A stretch of 64,000 bases of DNA from Bacteroidota bacterium. GTDB taxonomy: Bacteria > Bacteroidota > Bacteroidia > Bacteroidales > Prolixibacteraceae. Shown here piece by piece: positions 42,808 to 53,050 of the stretch. The translations under genes were made by a program, and so were the position numbers. The notes under the pieces were generated by a model, which saw only the letters and a program-made list of their open reading frames with translations, was not told the DNA's origin and searched no databases. Each line of letters begins with the position of its first letter. Position 1 is the first letter of the stretch. The stretch is from positions 62,001 to 126,000 of the forward strand of contig JAHEYT010000027.1 of the NCBI GenBank assembly GCA_023251455.1, written 5' to 3'.

Positions 42808-43308
42808 ATGGAACGATATTTTTGGTCGAAAGGAATTTTGAAAAATAATCTTGAAATTTTTCACGGATCAGAGCGAATTGGCTTTATTGTGTGGGAAAGT
42901 CTGGTTGGATCAAAAGCTCATGGAATGATTAACGATCATCGTTTTATACTTAACCGCGAATTCTTTCTTTCTAAACTTGAAATATACGACGCCAGCAATC
43001 AGGCCCTTTTAGGAACCATCATGATTAACCTTTTTAATCCTAAAAGCGATATTATCATCAATGGAAAACGTTTCGAACTGGAAGTAAAAAACTTCTGGCA
43101 GTCGCGCTGGTCATGGAAATTCAATGGCGACGAATTAATCACTTACCAAAGTCAGGAGTTTTTATCCAAAGATAAAGGTACGGTCGAAGTTTTTACTGCG
43201 TGTACCGACGAGATCGAAATACTTTTATTGTTGGGTCTGTTCGTCCGAAATCAGTTTATTCTATTTATGCTGATGATTCTTATCCTATTACTGATTGTCA
43301 TTCTTTAG
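42808..43308 (+). CDS. Hypothetical protein with a C-terminal membrane anchor
   Basis: No firm family. ATG at 42808 gives 166 residues: a beta-rich region (LEIFHGSERIGFIVWESLVG, FWQSRWSWKFNGDELITYQS) that vaguely recalls tubby/LURP-one-like folds, and a strongly hydrophobic C-terminus (FILFMLMILILLLIVIL) that should anchor it with the main domain in the cytosol. A longer frame from 42748 has no supporting start signal. It is a stand-alone gene between a terminator and pdxA. Confidence 0.6.
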   Translation: MERYFWSKGILKNNLEIFHGSERIGFIVWESLVGSKAHGMINDHRFILNREFFLSKLEIYDASNQALLGTIMINLFNPKSDIIINGKRFELEVKNFWQSRWSWKFNGDELITYQSQEFLSKDKGTVEVFTACTDEIEILLLLGLFVRNQFILFMLMILILLLIVIL

Positions 43309-43473
43309 GTCTCCACCCATTTTCTTATTTTTTCTTCAGGAAACATGAATTCTTTAAGTCAGTATGTTTGTGCAACTTTAAATAGTCTAAAATAATAGAT
43401 TAAATTTGCGCAACAAAAATTGGTTGTCAGACCATACATTTTCATACAAATACCTCATAAGGAGAATCAGCAA

Positions 43474-44571
43474 ATGAAACGGGATAAAATTATTATAGGA
43501 ATTTCGCAGGGTGACATTAACGGAATAGGTTACGAAGTGATTATAAAAACATTGATGGAACCACGCATTCTTGAAATGTGCACTCCCATTGTTTATGGTT
43601 CACCCAAAGTTGCAGCCTATCATAAAAAAGCATTGAACATTGAAACTTTCAACTTCAATCATATCCGCACTGCCAGTGAAGCCGACTCCCGGAAAGCAAA
43701 CATTATTAACTGCATTGACGACAACATTCGCGTTGAATTAGGGAAATCAAGCGAAATGGCTGGCGAGGCTTCGTACATGGCCTTGGAAAAAGCTGTTGAA
43801 GACCTGAAAAACGGCGAAATTGATGCACTGATTACCGCACCGATTAATAAAGATAACATTCAGTCTGAGAAATTTAATTTCCCCGGACACACTGAATACC
43901 TGGCAGAACAGTTTAAAACCCGCGATTATGTAATGCTCATGGTTAGCGAATCAATGAAAGTAGGCGTAGTTGTTGGCCATGTTCCAATGTCAGAAGTATC
44001 TTCGAAAATAACCAAAGGAGCAATCCTGAATAAATTACGCATCATCAACCAATCGCTCGAAAAAGACTTCTTTGTCAAGCGTCCTCGAATTGCAGTACTT
44101 GGACTAAATCCTCATGCTGGCGATAACGGTTTGCTGGGAAAAGAAGAAAATGAAATTATCATTCCAGCCATTCAACGAGCTAAAGATGAAGGCATTATTG
44201 CGGTTGGACCATATCCTGCCGATGGATTTTTTGGCTCGGGTGATTTTGTGAAATTTGATGCCATTCTGGCCATGTATCACGATCAGGGACTGATTCCGTT
44301 CAAGATGGCTTCTTTCGATCGCGGAGTCAATTTTACTGCCGGACTTCCAATTATCCGTACTTCGCCAGCTCATGGTACCGCATTTGATATCGCCGGAGAA
44401 GATAAAGCTTCACCCGATTCATTCCGCGAAGCGTTGTATCTGGCCATCGACATTCATAAAAATCGTACTTTATACAAGGAAATTACCAAAAATCCGTTGA
44501 AGAAATACGAAATCAATCAGGGTCAGGTAGATGAATCGATTGACTTTGAAGCGATCGACGAAGGAATTTAA
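43474..44571 (+). CDS. pdxA: 4-hydroxythreonine-4-phosphate dehydrogenase
   Basis: Pyridoxal phosphate biosynthesis enzyme that oxidises 4-phosphohydroxy-L-threonine with NAD. Family motifs include GISQGDINGIGYEV, the metal-site His in FPGHTEYL and LGLNPHAGDNGLLGKEE, and the MYHDQGLIPFK segment. ATG at 43474 has AAGGAG nearby, giving 365 residues; the longer frame from 43420 lacks support. It leads a unit with ruvA (14 bp) and sprA (19 bp). Confidence 0.94.
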   Translation: MKRDKIIIGISQGDINGIGYEVIIKTLMEPRILEMCTPIVYGSPKVAAYHKKALNIETFNFNHIRTASEADSRKANIINCIDDNIRVELGKSSEMAGEASYMALEKAVEDLKNGEIDALITAPINKDNIQSEKFNFPGHTEYLAEQFKTRDYVMLMVSESMKVGVVVGHVPMSEVSSKITKGAILNKLRIINQSLEKDFFVKRPRIAVLGLNPHAGDNGLLGKEENEIIIPAIQRAKDEGIIAVGPYPADGFFGSGDFVKFDAILAMYHDQGLIPFKMASFDRGVNFTAGLPIIRTSPAHGTAFDIAGEDKASPDSFREALYLAIDIHKNRTLYKEITKNPLKKYEINQGQVDESIDFEAIDEGI

Positions 44572-44585
44572 TTCATTTTTAGTGT

Positions 44586-45167
44586 ATGTTCGAATATATT
44601 AAGGGCGCCGTTGCCAGCCTGAAACCATCTCATATTATACTGGAAGCCAATTCTGTAGGCTACTTTATAACCATTTCGCTGAATACCTATACGCAATTAA
44701 ATGGACGAGAATCGGTAAAGCTATTCATTCATCAGGTCATTCGCGAGGATGCTCATCTGCTTTATGGTTTCGCTTCCGAAGCGGAACGCGAGCTATTCAG
44801 AATGCTAATTTCGGTCAGTGGCATCGGGTCAAATACGGCCATTATGATGTTTTCTTCGCTTTCGCCTGACGAAATCAGCAATGCAATCCTGAATGAAAAT
44901 GTCAATCTCCTGAAAAGTATTAAAGGCATCGGTGTAAAAACAGCACAAAGGGTTATTATCGATTTAAAGGATAAGGTAGGAAAGTCGTCGGTTAGTGAAC
45001 AATTTGTGTCTTCCGGAGACAATACATTGCGAAATGAAGCGTTATCTGCTTTAGTCATGCTGGGATTTGCGAAAAAGCCGGCCGAAAAAGAATTGGACAA
45101 AATTCTGGCGGCTCAACCAAATCTATCAGTTGAAAGTGTGATCAAATTAGCACTGAAAAGCCTTTAA
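44586..45167 (+). CDS. ruvA: Holliday junction branch migration protein RuvA
   Basis: Binds four-way junctions and loads RuvB. The 193-residue protein has the OB-fold N-terminus (MFEYIKGAVASLKPSHIILE), two helix-hairpin-helix motifs (ISVSGIGSNTAIM and SIKGIGVKTAQRVIIDLKDK) and the C-terminal domain that contacts RuvB (ALSALVMLGFAKKPAEKEL). It lies directly between pdxA and sprA, an order that I recall from other Bacteroidota. Confidence 0.96.
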   Translation: MFEYIKGAVASLKPSHIILEANSVGYFITISLNTYTQLNGRESVKLFIHQVIREDAHLLYGFASEAERELFRMLISVSGIGSNTAIMMFSSLSPDEISNAILNENVNLLKSIKGIGVKTAQRVIIDLKDKVGKSSVSEQFVSSGDNTLRNEALSALVMLGFAKKPAEKELDKILAAQPNLSVESVIKLALKSL

Positions 45168-45186
45168 TCAGAAAAAGATTTCGGAA

Positions 45187-48100
45187 TTGAAAAAGTACGG
45201 CAGAAACATACTTATATTTTTTATTGTATCTCTTTTTTATGCTCTTGTAGGAAATCCAATCCTATCAAGAACGACTCTCAGGAATTACAATTTACTCCCT
45301 GTTTTGTCGGCTCCCGTGGATACCGTCAGGATAGATACAACGGGAGTATTACCCTATAAATTTAAAGACGAACCTGCATTTGCCTATCCTGACAAAAAAG
45401 ATAGCTCAAAGCTTTTCCTGAAGAACCCTTCGAATATTGTAACCGAAATTGAATACGATCCGGTTACCGGCGAATACAATTTTGTGGAAAAAGTTGGTGA
45501 TCTGAATTACAGATTGCCAAAAACCATGACAAAAAAAGAGTTTCAGAAATACGATTTTGAACAGGCGGTTCAGAATTACTGGCGCAGCCAGTCTCGCATC
45601 AAAAGCATCGAAGATAAAGGTGGTCTTATCCCAAAATTAACCATCGGCGGCGAAACATTCAATAAAATATTTGGAAGCAATACCATCGATATTCGCCCAC
45701 AGGGTTATGTTGAAGTGAGTTTCGGTTACCAGATGAATTCCACCGAAAATCCTTCAATCCCTGAGCGTCTGCGCAAAGTGCCAACTTTCGATTTCGATCA
45801 GAAAATTCAGATGAATGTGACTGGAAAGATTGGCGATAAAATGGGAATGCGGGTCAACTACAATACGGAAGCCACTTTTGACTACGAAAACAAAATGAAC
45901 CTGGGTTATACCGGCGATGAAGACCAAATTGTCAAAAAGATTGAGGCTGGAAACGTTTCACTTCCACTAAACGGATCGCTTATAACCGGGGGAACCAATC
46001 TTTTTGGGGTTAAAACTGAATTGCAATTTGGGAAACTGAACCTGACCACTATTTTTTCGCAGAGCAAAGGCGAAACTACAGTAATCGAGTCAGAAGGTGG
46101 GGCGCAGAAAAAGACTTTTGAGATTGCAGCTTCCGATTACGATGCCAACAGGCACTTCTTCCTGGCACAATATTTTCGTGATCAATACGATGAAGCGCTC
46201 AAAAACCTGCCGATCGTAAGTTCGTCAATCACCATCAACAAAATTGAAGTATGGGTAACCAACAAATCGAGCAACTTCAATTCATCTCGTAACATATTGG
46301 CGTTTATGGATTTGGGAGAACACGACCCAAACATTTACAATAAATTTGGCGCTTTTCAGGAAAATTCGGGGCAAGCATATCCCGAATCCATTTTCCCATT
46401 TAATGGTGCAAATGGCTTGTACAACCAAATGAATTCTAATTATTCAGCGGTTCGTCAATTTGCAGTCATCAATAAAACGCTATCTCCTCTGGAAGCATCT
46501 AAATTTACCGGAGGACAGGATTTCGAAAAGATTGAACAGGCACGTTTGCTAAATGAATCAGAATACACCATCAACAAAAATCTAGGATACATTTCGTTAC
46601 GGTCTGCTTTAAATTCGGATGAAATACTGGCGGTATCGTTCAATTACACAGCCAATGGAAAAACGTATCAGGTTGGGGAGTTTTCAACCGATGGTATTAA
46701 TGCTCCGGAGACTTTGATCCTGAAGTTGCTGAAAGGAACCAACCTTTCGCCGCGGATTCCGGTGTGGAAGCTGATGATGAAGAACGTTTATGATTTGAAT
46801 GCCTACCAGCTTACCAATGAGGATTTTGTATTTGACGTTTTATACCAGAATGATAAATCGGGAACCAAGATTAATTATTTACCGGAAGGAAGGTTGAAAG
46901 GACACATTTTATTGAATGTGTTGAACCTCGACAAAGTAAATTCTCAATTAGATTTGGGACGCGATGGGATGTTCGATTACATTGAAGGCATTACAGTCAA
47001 CTCCTCTGCCGGAAAAATCATTTTCCCGGTTCTGGAACCTTTTGGGAAATACCTTGCCGATTCAATTGGCGATCCTATCTTATCAAAACAATACGCTTAT
47101 ACTACACTTTACGATTCAACAAAAACTGTTGCCATACAGGATGCCGAACACAATAAATTCAAATTAAAAGGATCTTATAAAGGGTCATCGAGCAACGAAA
47201 TTTCGGTAGGCTCGCAAAATCTGGCCCGTGGTTCCGTGTCAGTTACATCGGGCGGCATTACCCTGACTGAAAACGTTGACTATACCGTTGACTATGCTTC
47301 AGGTATTGTGAAAATTATTAATTCCGGATTGCTTGAATCGGGATCTTCCATTGCAGTCTCAACCGAAAGTCAAGACCTTTTTAGTATGCAGCGTAAAACC
47401 CTGATTGGCACACACGCCAACTATGCCTTCAACGATCGGTTTAGCCTCGGAGCTACTGTTTTGCACATGGAAGAACGACCATTAACACAGAAGGTTAACT
47501 ATGGTGACGATCCTATTTCAAACACTATGCTTGGTTTAGATGCTGCTTATTCCAATCAGTCGAGATTATTAACCAAAGTGCTTGATAAATTGCCTTTTTA
47601 TTCAACCAAGGAAGCTTCATCAATAGCATTCGACGGTGAGTTCGCCAAGTTGATTCCAGGTCATTCAAAGATCATCAGTGGAACCGGAACGGTTTACATC
47701 GACGACTTTGAGGCAACAAAGACTTCCATCGACATGAAAACGCGTTCGGCCTGGGTATTGGCAAGTACCCCGCAAAAGCAAACCATGTTTCCTGAAGCAT
47801 CTGCCACCGACGACCTGTCGTATGGTTTTAACCGGGCAAAACTAGCCTGGTATGTCATTGATCCGCTTTTCTTAAGAAATAGCCCAACAACACCCGATTA
47901 CCTGAAAAATAGTCCTGAGCAATCGAACCATTTAGTTCGCGAAGTTTATGAAGCCGAAATTTTTCCTGACCGGGAAACACAGGTCGGCTTGCCAACTAAT
48001 ATTCCAATCCTTGATCTCGCTTTTTATCCCCAGGAAAGGGGACCGTATAATTTTGACAATCAGTCGTCAGCTTATTCCCGTGGGGTAAATGCCGATGGAA

Positions 48101-51100
48101 CCCTTCGCGATCCGGAATCTCGTTGGGCCGGTATGATGCGCAAAGTTGAAACAACCGACTTTGAAGCCGCAAACATTGAATACATCGAATTTTGGGTGAT
48201 GGATCCTTTTATTAATGATTCTCTTAGATTAAATGAAGGGGGTGATTTGTATTTCAACCTGGGCGATGTATCGGAAGATATTTTGAAAGACTCGCGAAAA
48301 TCGTTCGAAAATGGGTTGCCAACAACTGCCGAATTGGCTAATGTCGATACGACAAACTGGGGTCGCGTGGCAACACAACAGTCACTCGTAAAGGAGTTTG
48401 ACAATGACATTCAAAGTCGTACTTATCAGGATGTTGGATTGGACGGGATGAGCGATACGGATGAAAAAAGCTTCCGTCAAAACTACCTTGAATCAATGAA
48501 AACGATACTTACTCCTGAAGCTCTTGCAAAAGTATCGGATGACCCTTCGAGTGATAATTTTCACTATTTCCGTGGAACTGATTTTGATGATGCAGAATTG
48601 GGAATACAGGGACGGTACAAAAACTTTAATGGCCCTGAAGGAAACTCGCCAACAGCCGAAATGTCGAAAGAATCGTATACCACTTCGGCCTCTACCCAGC
48701 CCGACATGGAGGACATTAACAGCGACAATACCCTGAACGAATACGAACGGTATTATCAATACAGAATAAGCATTCGCCGCGAAGATATGGTTATTGGCAA
48801 AAACTCTATTTCCGACATCAGGAGAGCCACGAATATAAAAAACAATGAAGGGGATACTGTAAAATGGTATCAGTTCAAAATACCTGTTAAAAATCCGGAC
48901 GAAGCATTTGGGTCAATTTCTGATTTTAAATCCATCCGTTTTATGAGGATGTTTATGAAAGGCTTCTCACAGCCTACATTTCTGCGTTTTGCCACACTCG
49001 ATTTGGTGCGAGCCGATTGGCGTAAATACACCAGTAATGTTGATGGAAAATTAACTGCAACCACCAACTCCCAATTCGACCTTTCAGCTGTAAATATTGA
49101 AGAAAATGCCAGTCGTTCTCCTGTAAATTATGTGTTGCCTCCCGGAACCGAGCGCGTAATCGATCCATCAAGTCCACAGCTTCTTCAACTGAACGAACAG
49201 TCGTTGGTTTTGCGTGCCATCGATTTAGAGGAAGGTGAATCACGTGCTGCCTATAAAAATTTAAGCATGGATTTCCGGAATTACAAGCGGCTTAAGATGG
49301 ATGTACATGCTGAAGCTATTCCCGGACAGCCAATAATTCGAGACAACGATTTGTCGTTGTTTGTAAGGATTGGTTCCGATTATTATAACAATTACTACGA
49401 GTACGAGGTACCACTTTCGCTGACAGAGCCTGGTAGGTACAGTAGCGAAAATGAGGCTGACAGATATGAGGTTTGGCCTGATACAAACCGTGTTGACCTG
49501 GCTCTGGAAACTCTTACCGATCTGAAGCTGGAACGAAACGCCGAACTTCGTAAAGCGAATTCAGGAGTTAGTTTATCGCAGGTTTATTCAATTATACAAG
49601 GTCTCCGGACTGTAAGTATTAAGGGAAATCCGAATCTTGGCAATGTGGAGGTTATGATGCTTGGTGTGCGATACAAAGATAAGGACGCCAACAACTATGG
49701 GCAAAAGTCGATTGAAGTTTGGTTGAATGAACTTAGTTTGACTGGCCTTAATGAAGGTGGCGGTTGGGCTGCAAACGGAAGGGTTACCGCACGTTTGGCC
49801 GATCTAGGAACTGTAATTCTGGCAGGCAGTTATAGAACAGTCGGGTTTGGAAGTATCAACCAAAAAGTGAATGAACGATCGATGGCCGATTTGAGTCAAA
49901 TTGATGTTGCGGCCAACCTTGAACTTGGTAAATTTTTCCCTGAAAAAGCACAAGTTAAGATACCAATGTATTACGGTTATTCGCGGAGTGTTAGCAATCC
50001 GAAATACAACCCGGTTGATGCTGACATTACGATGAAAGATGCACTCAGTAATGCAGGCAGCAAAGCGGCAAAAGATTCAATCAAAAATCTGGCACAAGAT
50101 TTAGTTGTTCGAAAGAGCCTTAATTTCACGAACGTTAAAGTTGATAAAACCATAAAATCGGGGAAACCCCGATTTTATGACCCAACCAATTTTTCGGCAA
50201 CCTACGCTTATAGCAAGGTTAATCGCAGGGATGTCAATACGGAGTTCAACGTCGAAAAAACATATCGGGCCCTACTCACATACAATTTCAACAGCAGGCC
50301 TGTAACTTACGAGCCATTCAAAAATGCAAAACTTCTAAAGGGTAATGTTTTCAGGTTGATCCGTGATTTCAATATCTCGCCCATGCCGTCACAATTAACA
50401 TTCAGGACCGATTTGTACCGGTATTACAATGAAACACAGCTGCGAAATGTGGCAAATCCTAACCTGATTGTTTCGCCAACTTTCAATAAAGATTTCATTT
50501 GGAACCGATATGTTGATTTACGGTATAACTTAACGCGAAGCCTGGAATTAGATTTCTCGTCGCAAAATACTGCCCGTATTGATGAACCTGAAGGTCGCAT
50601 CAACCGCAACGACGACGATTATACGCTAAAAAGAGATTCAATTTTAACCAATTTGCTCAATCTGGGCCGTCCAACCTTGTATCATCACATCATCAATGCA
50701 AATTATATGGTGCCGATAAACAAGTTGCCGTTACTTGACTGGACTTCGCTTTCGGCACGTTATCAGGGAATGTACGACTGGCAGGCCGGAGCAATTACCG
50801 ACAAATCGGTAGTTCTTGGAAATGTGATCGAAAACTCACGTCAGCTTCAGCTAAATGGCCAGCTTAATATGGTTACCCTATATAACAAAGTAGGATTTTT
50901 GAAAGAAATTAACCAGAAATACGGAACCAGTTCGCGGCAGCAGCAGCGTATGCAAAAGCCTCGTCAGGGACAGGCAGCACAGCCCAATCAAGCGGCAACT
51001 GCAAAGGAAAAGGCGGCTCCTAAAATAAAAGTAGTGCAATATGCAACCGACAATGTCAGGTTAAAAGCAAAAACGCCAAAATCGATCTTCCATAAGCTTA

Positions 51101-52722
51101 AAACAAAGGATGTTGAAGTAACGGCAATCGCTAAAGATGGTTCTATGGTCGAGGGTGAAGTTGTTGTAATCAACGAAAACCGCATCAGTTTTACTTCTGA
51201 TAAAAGTTTGGCAGGAGTGAAGTTTGTTGTTAAAGGGAAAATTGAAGTAACCCGTGATTTAGGACAGAAATTGATTCAATATACCGCACGGGCCCTGATG
51301 AGTGTTCGCAGCATTTCACTAAGCTATTCATCAACCGATGGAACCATAATGCCTGGTTTTATGCCTGAGCCCCGCATTTTTGGTGTAGGAAATTATACGC
51401 CTGACAAGACCATGTACAGCGATCTTTCTGGACAGACTACTGCTCCCGGAATCCCCTTCCTGCTTGGATGGCAAGATAAGGAATTTGCCATGAAGGCTGC
51501 CGAAAAAGGATGGATTACCCGCGACACCACACTCAATTCTCCGTATGTGATGTCGCACAGCGAAACGTTTAGTTTGCGCGCCAATGTTGAGCCTTTCCCC
51601 GATCTTCGGATTGATGTAAATGCCAACCGTACATATTCTGAACGCAGTACTGAATTTTATAATTATAACAGTTCAACACGTCAGTTTGATCCGTCCAACC
51701 GAACGGTAAGTGGTAACTTTACCATGTCGATTAATTCTATGAGAACCGCTTTCAGCAAAATGAGCAATTCGAAAACCCCGCGTGCTTCCCAGGCATTTCA
51801 AAACCTGAAAGATTACCGGGCAATAATTTCTGAGAGACTATCAAGTCAGCGTATTGAAAATAGTTTTGCTGGTTACACTCCCGGAAGAGTTGAAGGAACT
51901 CCATATTATAAGGGTTACGGGCCAACTTCGCCACAGGTAATGGTGCCTGCATTTATTGCTGCCTATACCGGACAGTCGCCCGATAAAGTTGCATTGAGTC
52001 CGTTCCCATCGGTTAAATACATGCGTCCGAACTGGAGAATCACCTATGAAGGAGTTGTTGCGCAATCAGAATTTCTGAAGAAATACTTTAAAGCCTTGAG
52101 TTTTAACCATGCTTACCGGTCGAGCTACAATGTTGGTTCATTTATTTCCAATCTCGATTACAACGAAAAGCTTTATGGCGATGGATTTAGTTATGTGCGG
52201 AACACACTTGGTGATTTCATTGGTCCGAACGACATTAATTCGGTGAGTATTTCTGAACAATTTAGTCCGCTTATTGGCCTGGATGTTACTTGGAAGAACG
52301 ATTTTGAAACCAGGGCTGAAATAAAAACTTCGCGGAATCTTGCACTTAGTTTCGCAAACAACCAGATTATTGAAGTGTTGAGTAATGAGATGGTTTTTGG
52401 GCTTGGATATCGTTTTACCAGGATGGACCTGATCGTGAAAACAAAAAGATCGCAAAAGGCATATTCAAACGATTTGAATGTCCGGGCTGATCTTTCATTC
52501 AGGAAAACAAACACTATTCTGCGTAAAATTGTTGAAGAAGACCAACAGCTAACTGCGGGACAAAATAACATCACGCTTAAAACCACTGCCGATTATATGC
52601 TCAGCGACCGTTTTCAGTTACGCCTTTATTACGACAAAGTTCTGAATCATCCATTAATAGGATCATTTGATACTTCGACGTCCAATTTCGGAGTAAGTTT
52701 CAGGTTTACACTGGCACAATAA
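45187..52722 (+). CDS. sprA: Type IX secretion system outer-membrane translocon SprA (Sov)
   Basis: A giant outer-membrane protein that forms the secretion pore of the T9SS, used to export proteases, adhesins and gliding proteins. The 2,511 residues compare with about 2,400-2,500 for SprA of Flavobacterium and Sov of Porphyromonas. The N-terminus is a signal peptide (KKYGRNILIFFIVSLFYALVG) read from a TTG codon at 45187, because no ATG gives an export signal. Many aromatic-rich strands fill the chain, with the SprA-specific segments GTGTVYIDDFEATKTSIDMK and the late FSPLIGLDVTWKNDFETRAE. A Gln/Ala/Lys-rich linker is visible around residues 1915-1955. This indicates a functional T9SS elsewhere in the genome. 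Confidence 0.96.
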   Translation: MKKYGRNILIFFIVSLFYALVGNPILSRTTLRNYNLLPVLSAPVDTVRIDTTGVLPYKFKDEPAFAYPDKKDSSKLFLKNPSNIVTEIEYDPVTGEYNFVEKVGDLNYRLPKTMTKKEFQKYDFEQAVQNYWRSQSRIKSIEDKGGLIPKLTIGGETFNKIFGSNTIDIRPQGYVEVSFGYQMNSTENPSIPERLRKVPTFDFDQKIQMNVTGKIGDKMGMRVNYNTEATFDYENKMNLGYTGDEDQIVKKIEAGNVSLPLNGSLITGGTNLFGVKTELQFGKLNLTTIFSQSKGETTVIESEGGAQKKTFEIAASDYDANRHFFLAQYFRDQYDEALKNLPIVSSSITINKIEVWVTNKSSNFNSSRNILAFMDLGEHDPNIYNKFGAFQENSGQAYPESIFPFNGANGLYNQMNSNYSAVRQFAVINKTLSPLEASKFTGGQDFEKIEQARLLNESEYTINKNLGYISLRSALNSDEILAVSFNYTANGKTYQVGEFSTDGINAPETLILKLLKGTNLSPRIPVWKLMMKNVYDLNAYQLTNEDFVFDVLYQNDKSGTKINYLPEGRLKGHILLNVLNLDKVNSQLDLGRDGMFDYIEGITVNSSAGKIIFPVLEPFGKYLADSIGDPILSKQYAYTTLYDSTKTVAIQDAEHNKFKLKGSYKGSSSNEISVGSQNLARGSVSVTSGGITLTENVDYTVDYASGIVKIINSGLLESGSSIAVSTESQDLFSMQRKTLIGTHANYAFNDRFSLGATVLHMEERPLTQKVNYGDDPISNTMLGLDAAYSNQSRLLTKVLDKLPFYSTKEASSIAFDGEFAKLIPGHSKIISGTGTVYIDDFEATKTSIDMKTRSAWVLASTPQKQTMFPEASATDDLSYGFNRAKLAWYVIDPLFLRNSPTTPDYLKNSPEQSNHLVREVYEAEIFPDRETQVGLPTNIPILDLAFYPQERGPYNFDNQSSAYSRGVNADGTLRDPESRWAGMMRKVETTDFEAANIEYIEFWVMDPFINDSLRLNEGGDLYFNLGDVSEDILKDSRKSFENGLPTTAELANVDTTNWGRVATQQSLVKEFDNDIQSRTYQDVGLDGMSDTDEKSFRQNYLESMKTILTPEALAKVSDDPSSDNFHYFRGTDFDDAELGIQGRYKNFNGPEGNSPTAEMSKESYTTSASTQPDMEDINSDNTLNEYERYYQYRISIRREDMVIGKNSISDIRRATNIKNNEGDTVKWYQFKIPVKNPDEAFGSISDFKSIRFMRMFMKGFSQPTFLRFATLDLVRADWRKYTSNVDGKLTATTNSQFDLSAVNIEENASRSPVNYVLPPGTERVIDPSSPQLLQLNEQSLVLRAIDLEEGESRAAYKNLSMDFRNYKRLKMDVHAEAIPGQPIIRDNDLSLFVRIGSDYYNNYYEYEVPLSLTEPGRYSSENEADRYEVWPDTNRVDLALETLTDLKLERNAELRKANSGVSLSQVYSIIQGLRTVSIKGNPNLGNVEVMMLGVRYKDKDANNYGQKSIEVWLNELSLTGLNEGGGWAANGRVTARLADLGTVILAGSYRTVGFGSINQKVNERSMADLSQIDVAANLELGKFFPEKAQVKIPMYYGYSRSVSNPKYNPVDADITMKDALSNAGSKAAKDSIKNLAQDLVVRKSLNFTNVKVDKTIKSGKPRFYDPTNFSATYAYSKVNRRDVNTEFNVEKTYRALLTYNFNSRPVTYEPFKNAKLLKGNVFRLIRDFNISPMPSQLTFRTDLYRYYNETQLRNVANPNLIVSPTFNKDFIWNRYVDLRYNLTRSLELDFSSQNTARIDEPEGRINRNDDDYTLKRDSILTNLLNLGRPTLYHHIINANYMVPINKLPLLDWTSLSARYQGMYDWQAGAITDKSVVLGNVIENSRQLQLNGQLNMVTLYNKVGFLKEINQKYGTSSRQQQRMQKPRQGQAAQPNQAATAKEKAAPKIKVVQYATDNVRLKAKTPKSIFHKLKTKDVEVTAIAKDGSMVEGEVVVINENRISFTSDKSLAGVKFVVKGKIEVTRDLGQKLIQYTARALMSVRSISLSYSSTDGTIMPGFMPEPRIFGVGNYTPDKTMYSDLSGQTTAPGIPFLLGWQDKEFAMKAAEKGWITRDTTLNSPYVMSHSETFSLRANVEPFPDLRIDVNANRTYSERSTEFYNYNSSTRQFDPSNRTVSGNFTMSINSMRTAFSKMSNSKTPRASQAFQNLKDYRAIISERLSSQRIENSFAGYTPGRVEGTPYYKGYGPTSPQVMVPAFIAAYTGQSPDKVALSPFPSVKYMRPNWRITYEGVVAQSEFLKKYFKALSFNHAYRSSYNVGSFISNLDYNEKLYGDGFSYVRNTLGDFIGPNDINSVSISEQFSPLIGLDVTWKNDFETRAEIKTSRNLALSFANNQIIEVLSNEMVFGLGYRFTRMDLIVKTKRSQKAYSNDLNVRADLSFRKTNTILRKIVEEDQQLTAGQNNITLKTTADYMLSDRFQLRLYYDKVLNHPLIGSFDTSTSNFGVSFRFTLAQ

Positions 52723-52729
52723 GAAAAGA

Positions 52730-52819
52730 GTCAATAGTCATTAGAAAAGAGGAATAAGGAGAGTCTGGCACCAATCGTTTTTCATCTTTTCGATTTTCAT
52801 TTTTCGAATCACTATTGAC
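52730..52819 (+). terminator. Inverted repeat after sprA, terminator-like
   Basis: GTCAATAGT at 52730-52738 pairs with ACTATTGAC at 52811-52819, flanked by A-rich left and TTTTTT right sequence, with a long 72-nt loop. It shares a 22-bp block (52729-52750) with the terminator at 34147-34196, so it may be a stretched copy of it. Confidence 0.55.
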
Positions 52820-52860
52820 TTTTTTCAAACTTTCTGTCCTGATCCCTTGTTTATGTGATC

Positions 52861-52868
52861 TAAATTTC
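52861..52868 (+). promoter_or_regulatory. Candidate -7 box of the trp operon promoter
   Basis: TAAATTTC is one base from TAnnTTTG, 26 bp before the first leader peptide. No convincing -33 partner is seen at the right spacing. Confidence 0.35.
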
Positions 52869-52894
52869 ATTTTTTTACACCAGAGAATAACGAC

Positions 52895-52954
52895 ATGATT
52901 CAAAATACAAATACAATATGGCTTCCGTGGTGGGGTCTTCTTTCTAAAAAGTAA
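52895..52954 (+). CDS. trpL: First trp leader peptide (19 residues, Trp-rich)
   Basis: The frame encodes MIQNTNTIWLPWWGLLSKK with three Trp codons (residues 9, 12 and 13). Bases 52914-52923 (CAATATGGCT, containing the first Trp codon) can pair with 52963-52972 (AGCCATATTG). An alternative pairing of AGAAG (52954-52958) with CTTCT (52999-53003) would disrupt the following terminator. Ribosome stalling on Trp codons would select between these structures, the classic attenuation logic. It is too small for ordinary gene finders. Confidence 0.72.
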   Translation: MIQNTNTIWLPWWGLLSKK

Positions 52955-52994
52955 GAAGTAAGAGCCATATTGGTATTTTAAAACTATACTAAGG

Positions 52995-53025
52995 CCTGCT
53001 TCTCTCCGGAAAAGCAGGTTTTTTA
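52995..53025 (+). terminator. First trp attenuator terminator
   Basis: CCTGCTT at 52995-53001 pairs with AAGCAGG at 53012-53018, followed by TTTTTTAATTT. It lies 40 nt after the stop of the first leader peptide, the arrangement expected for an attenuator. Confidence 0.75.
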
Positions 53026-53050
53026 ATTTAAGCAAAGAATGATGATTACA

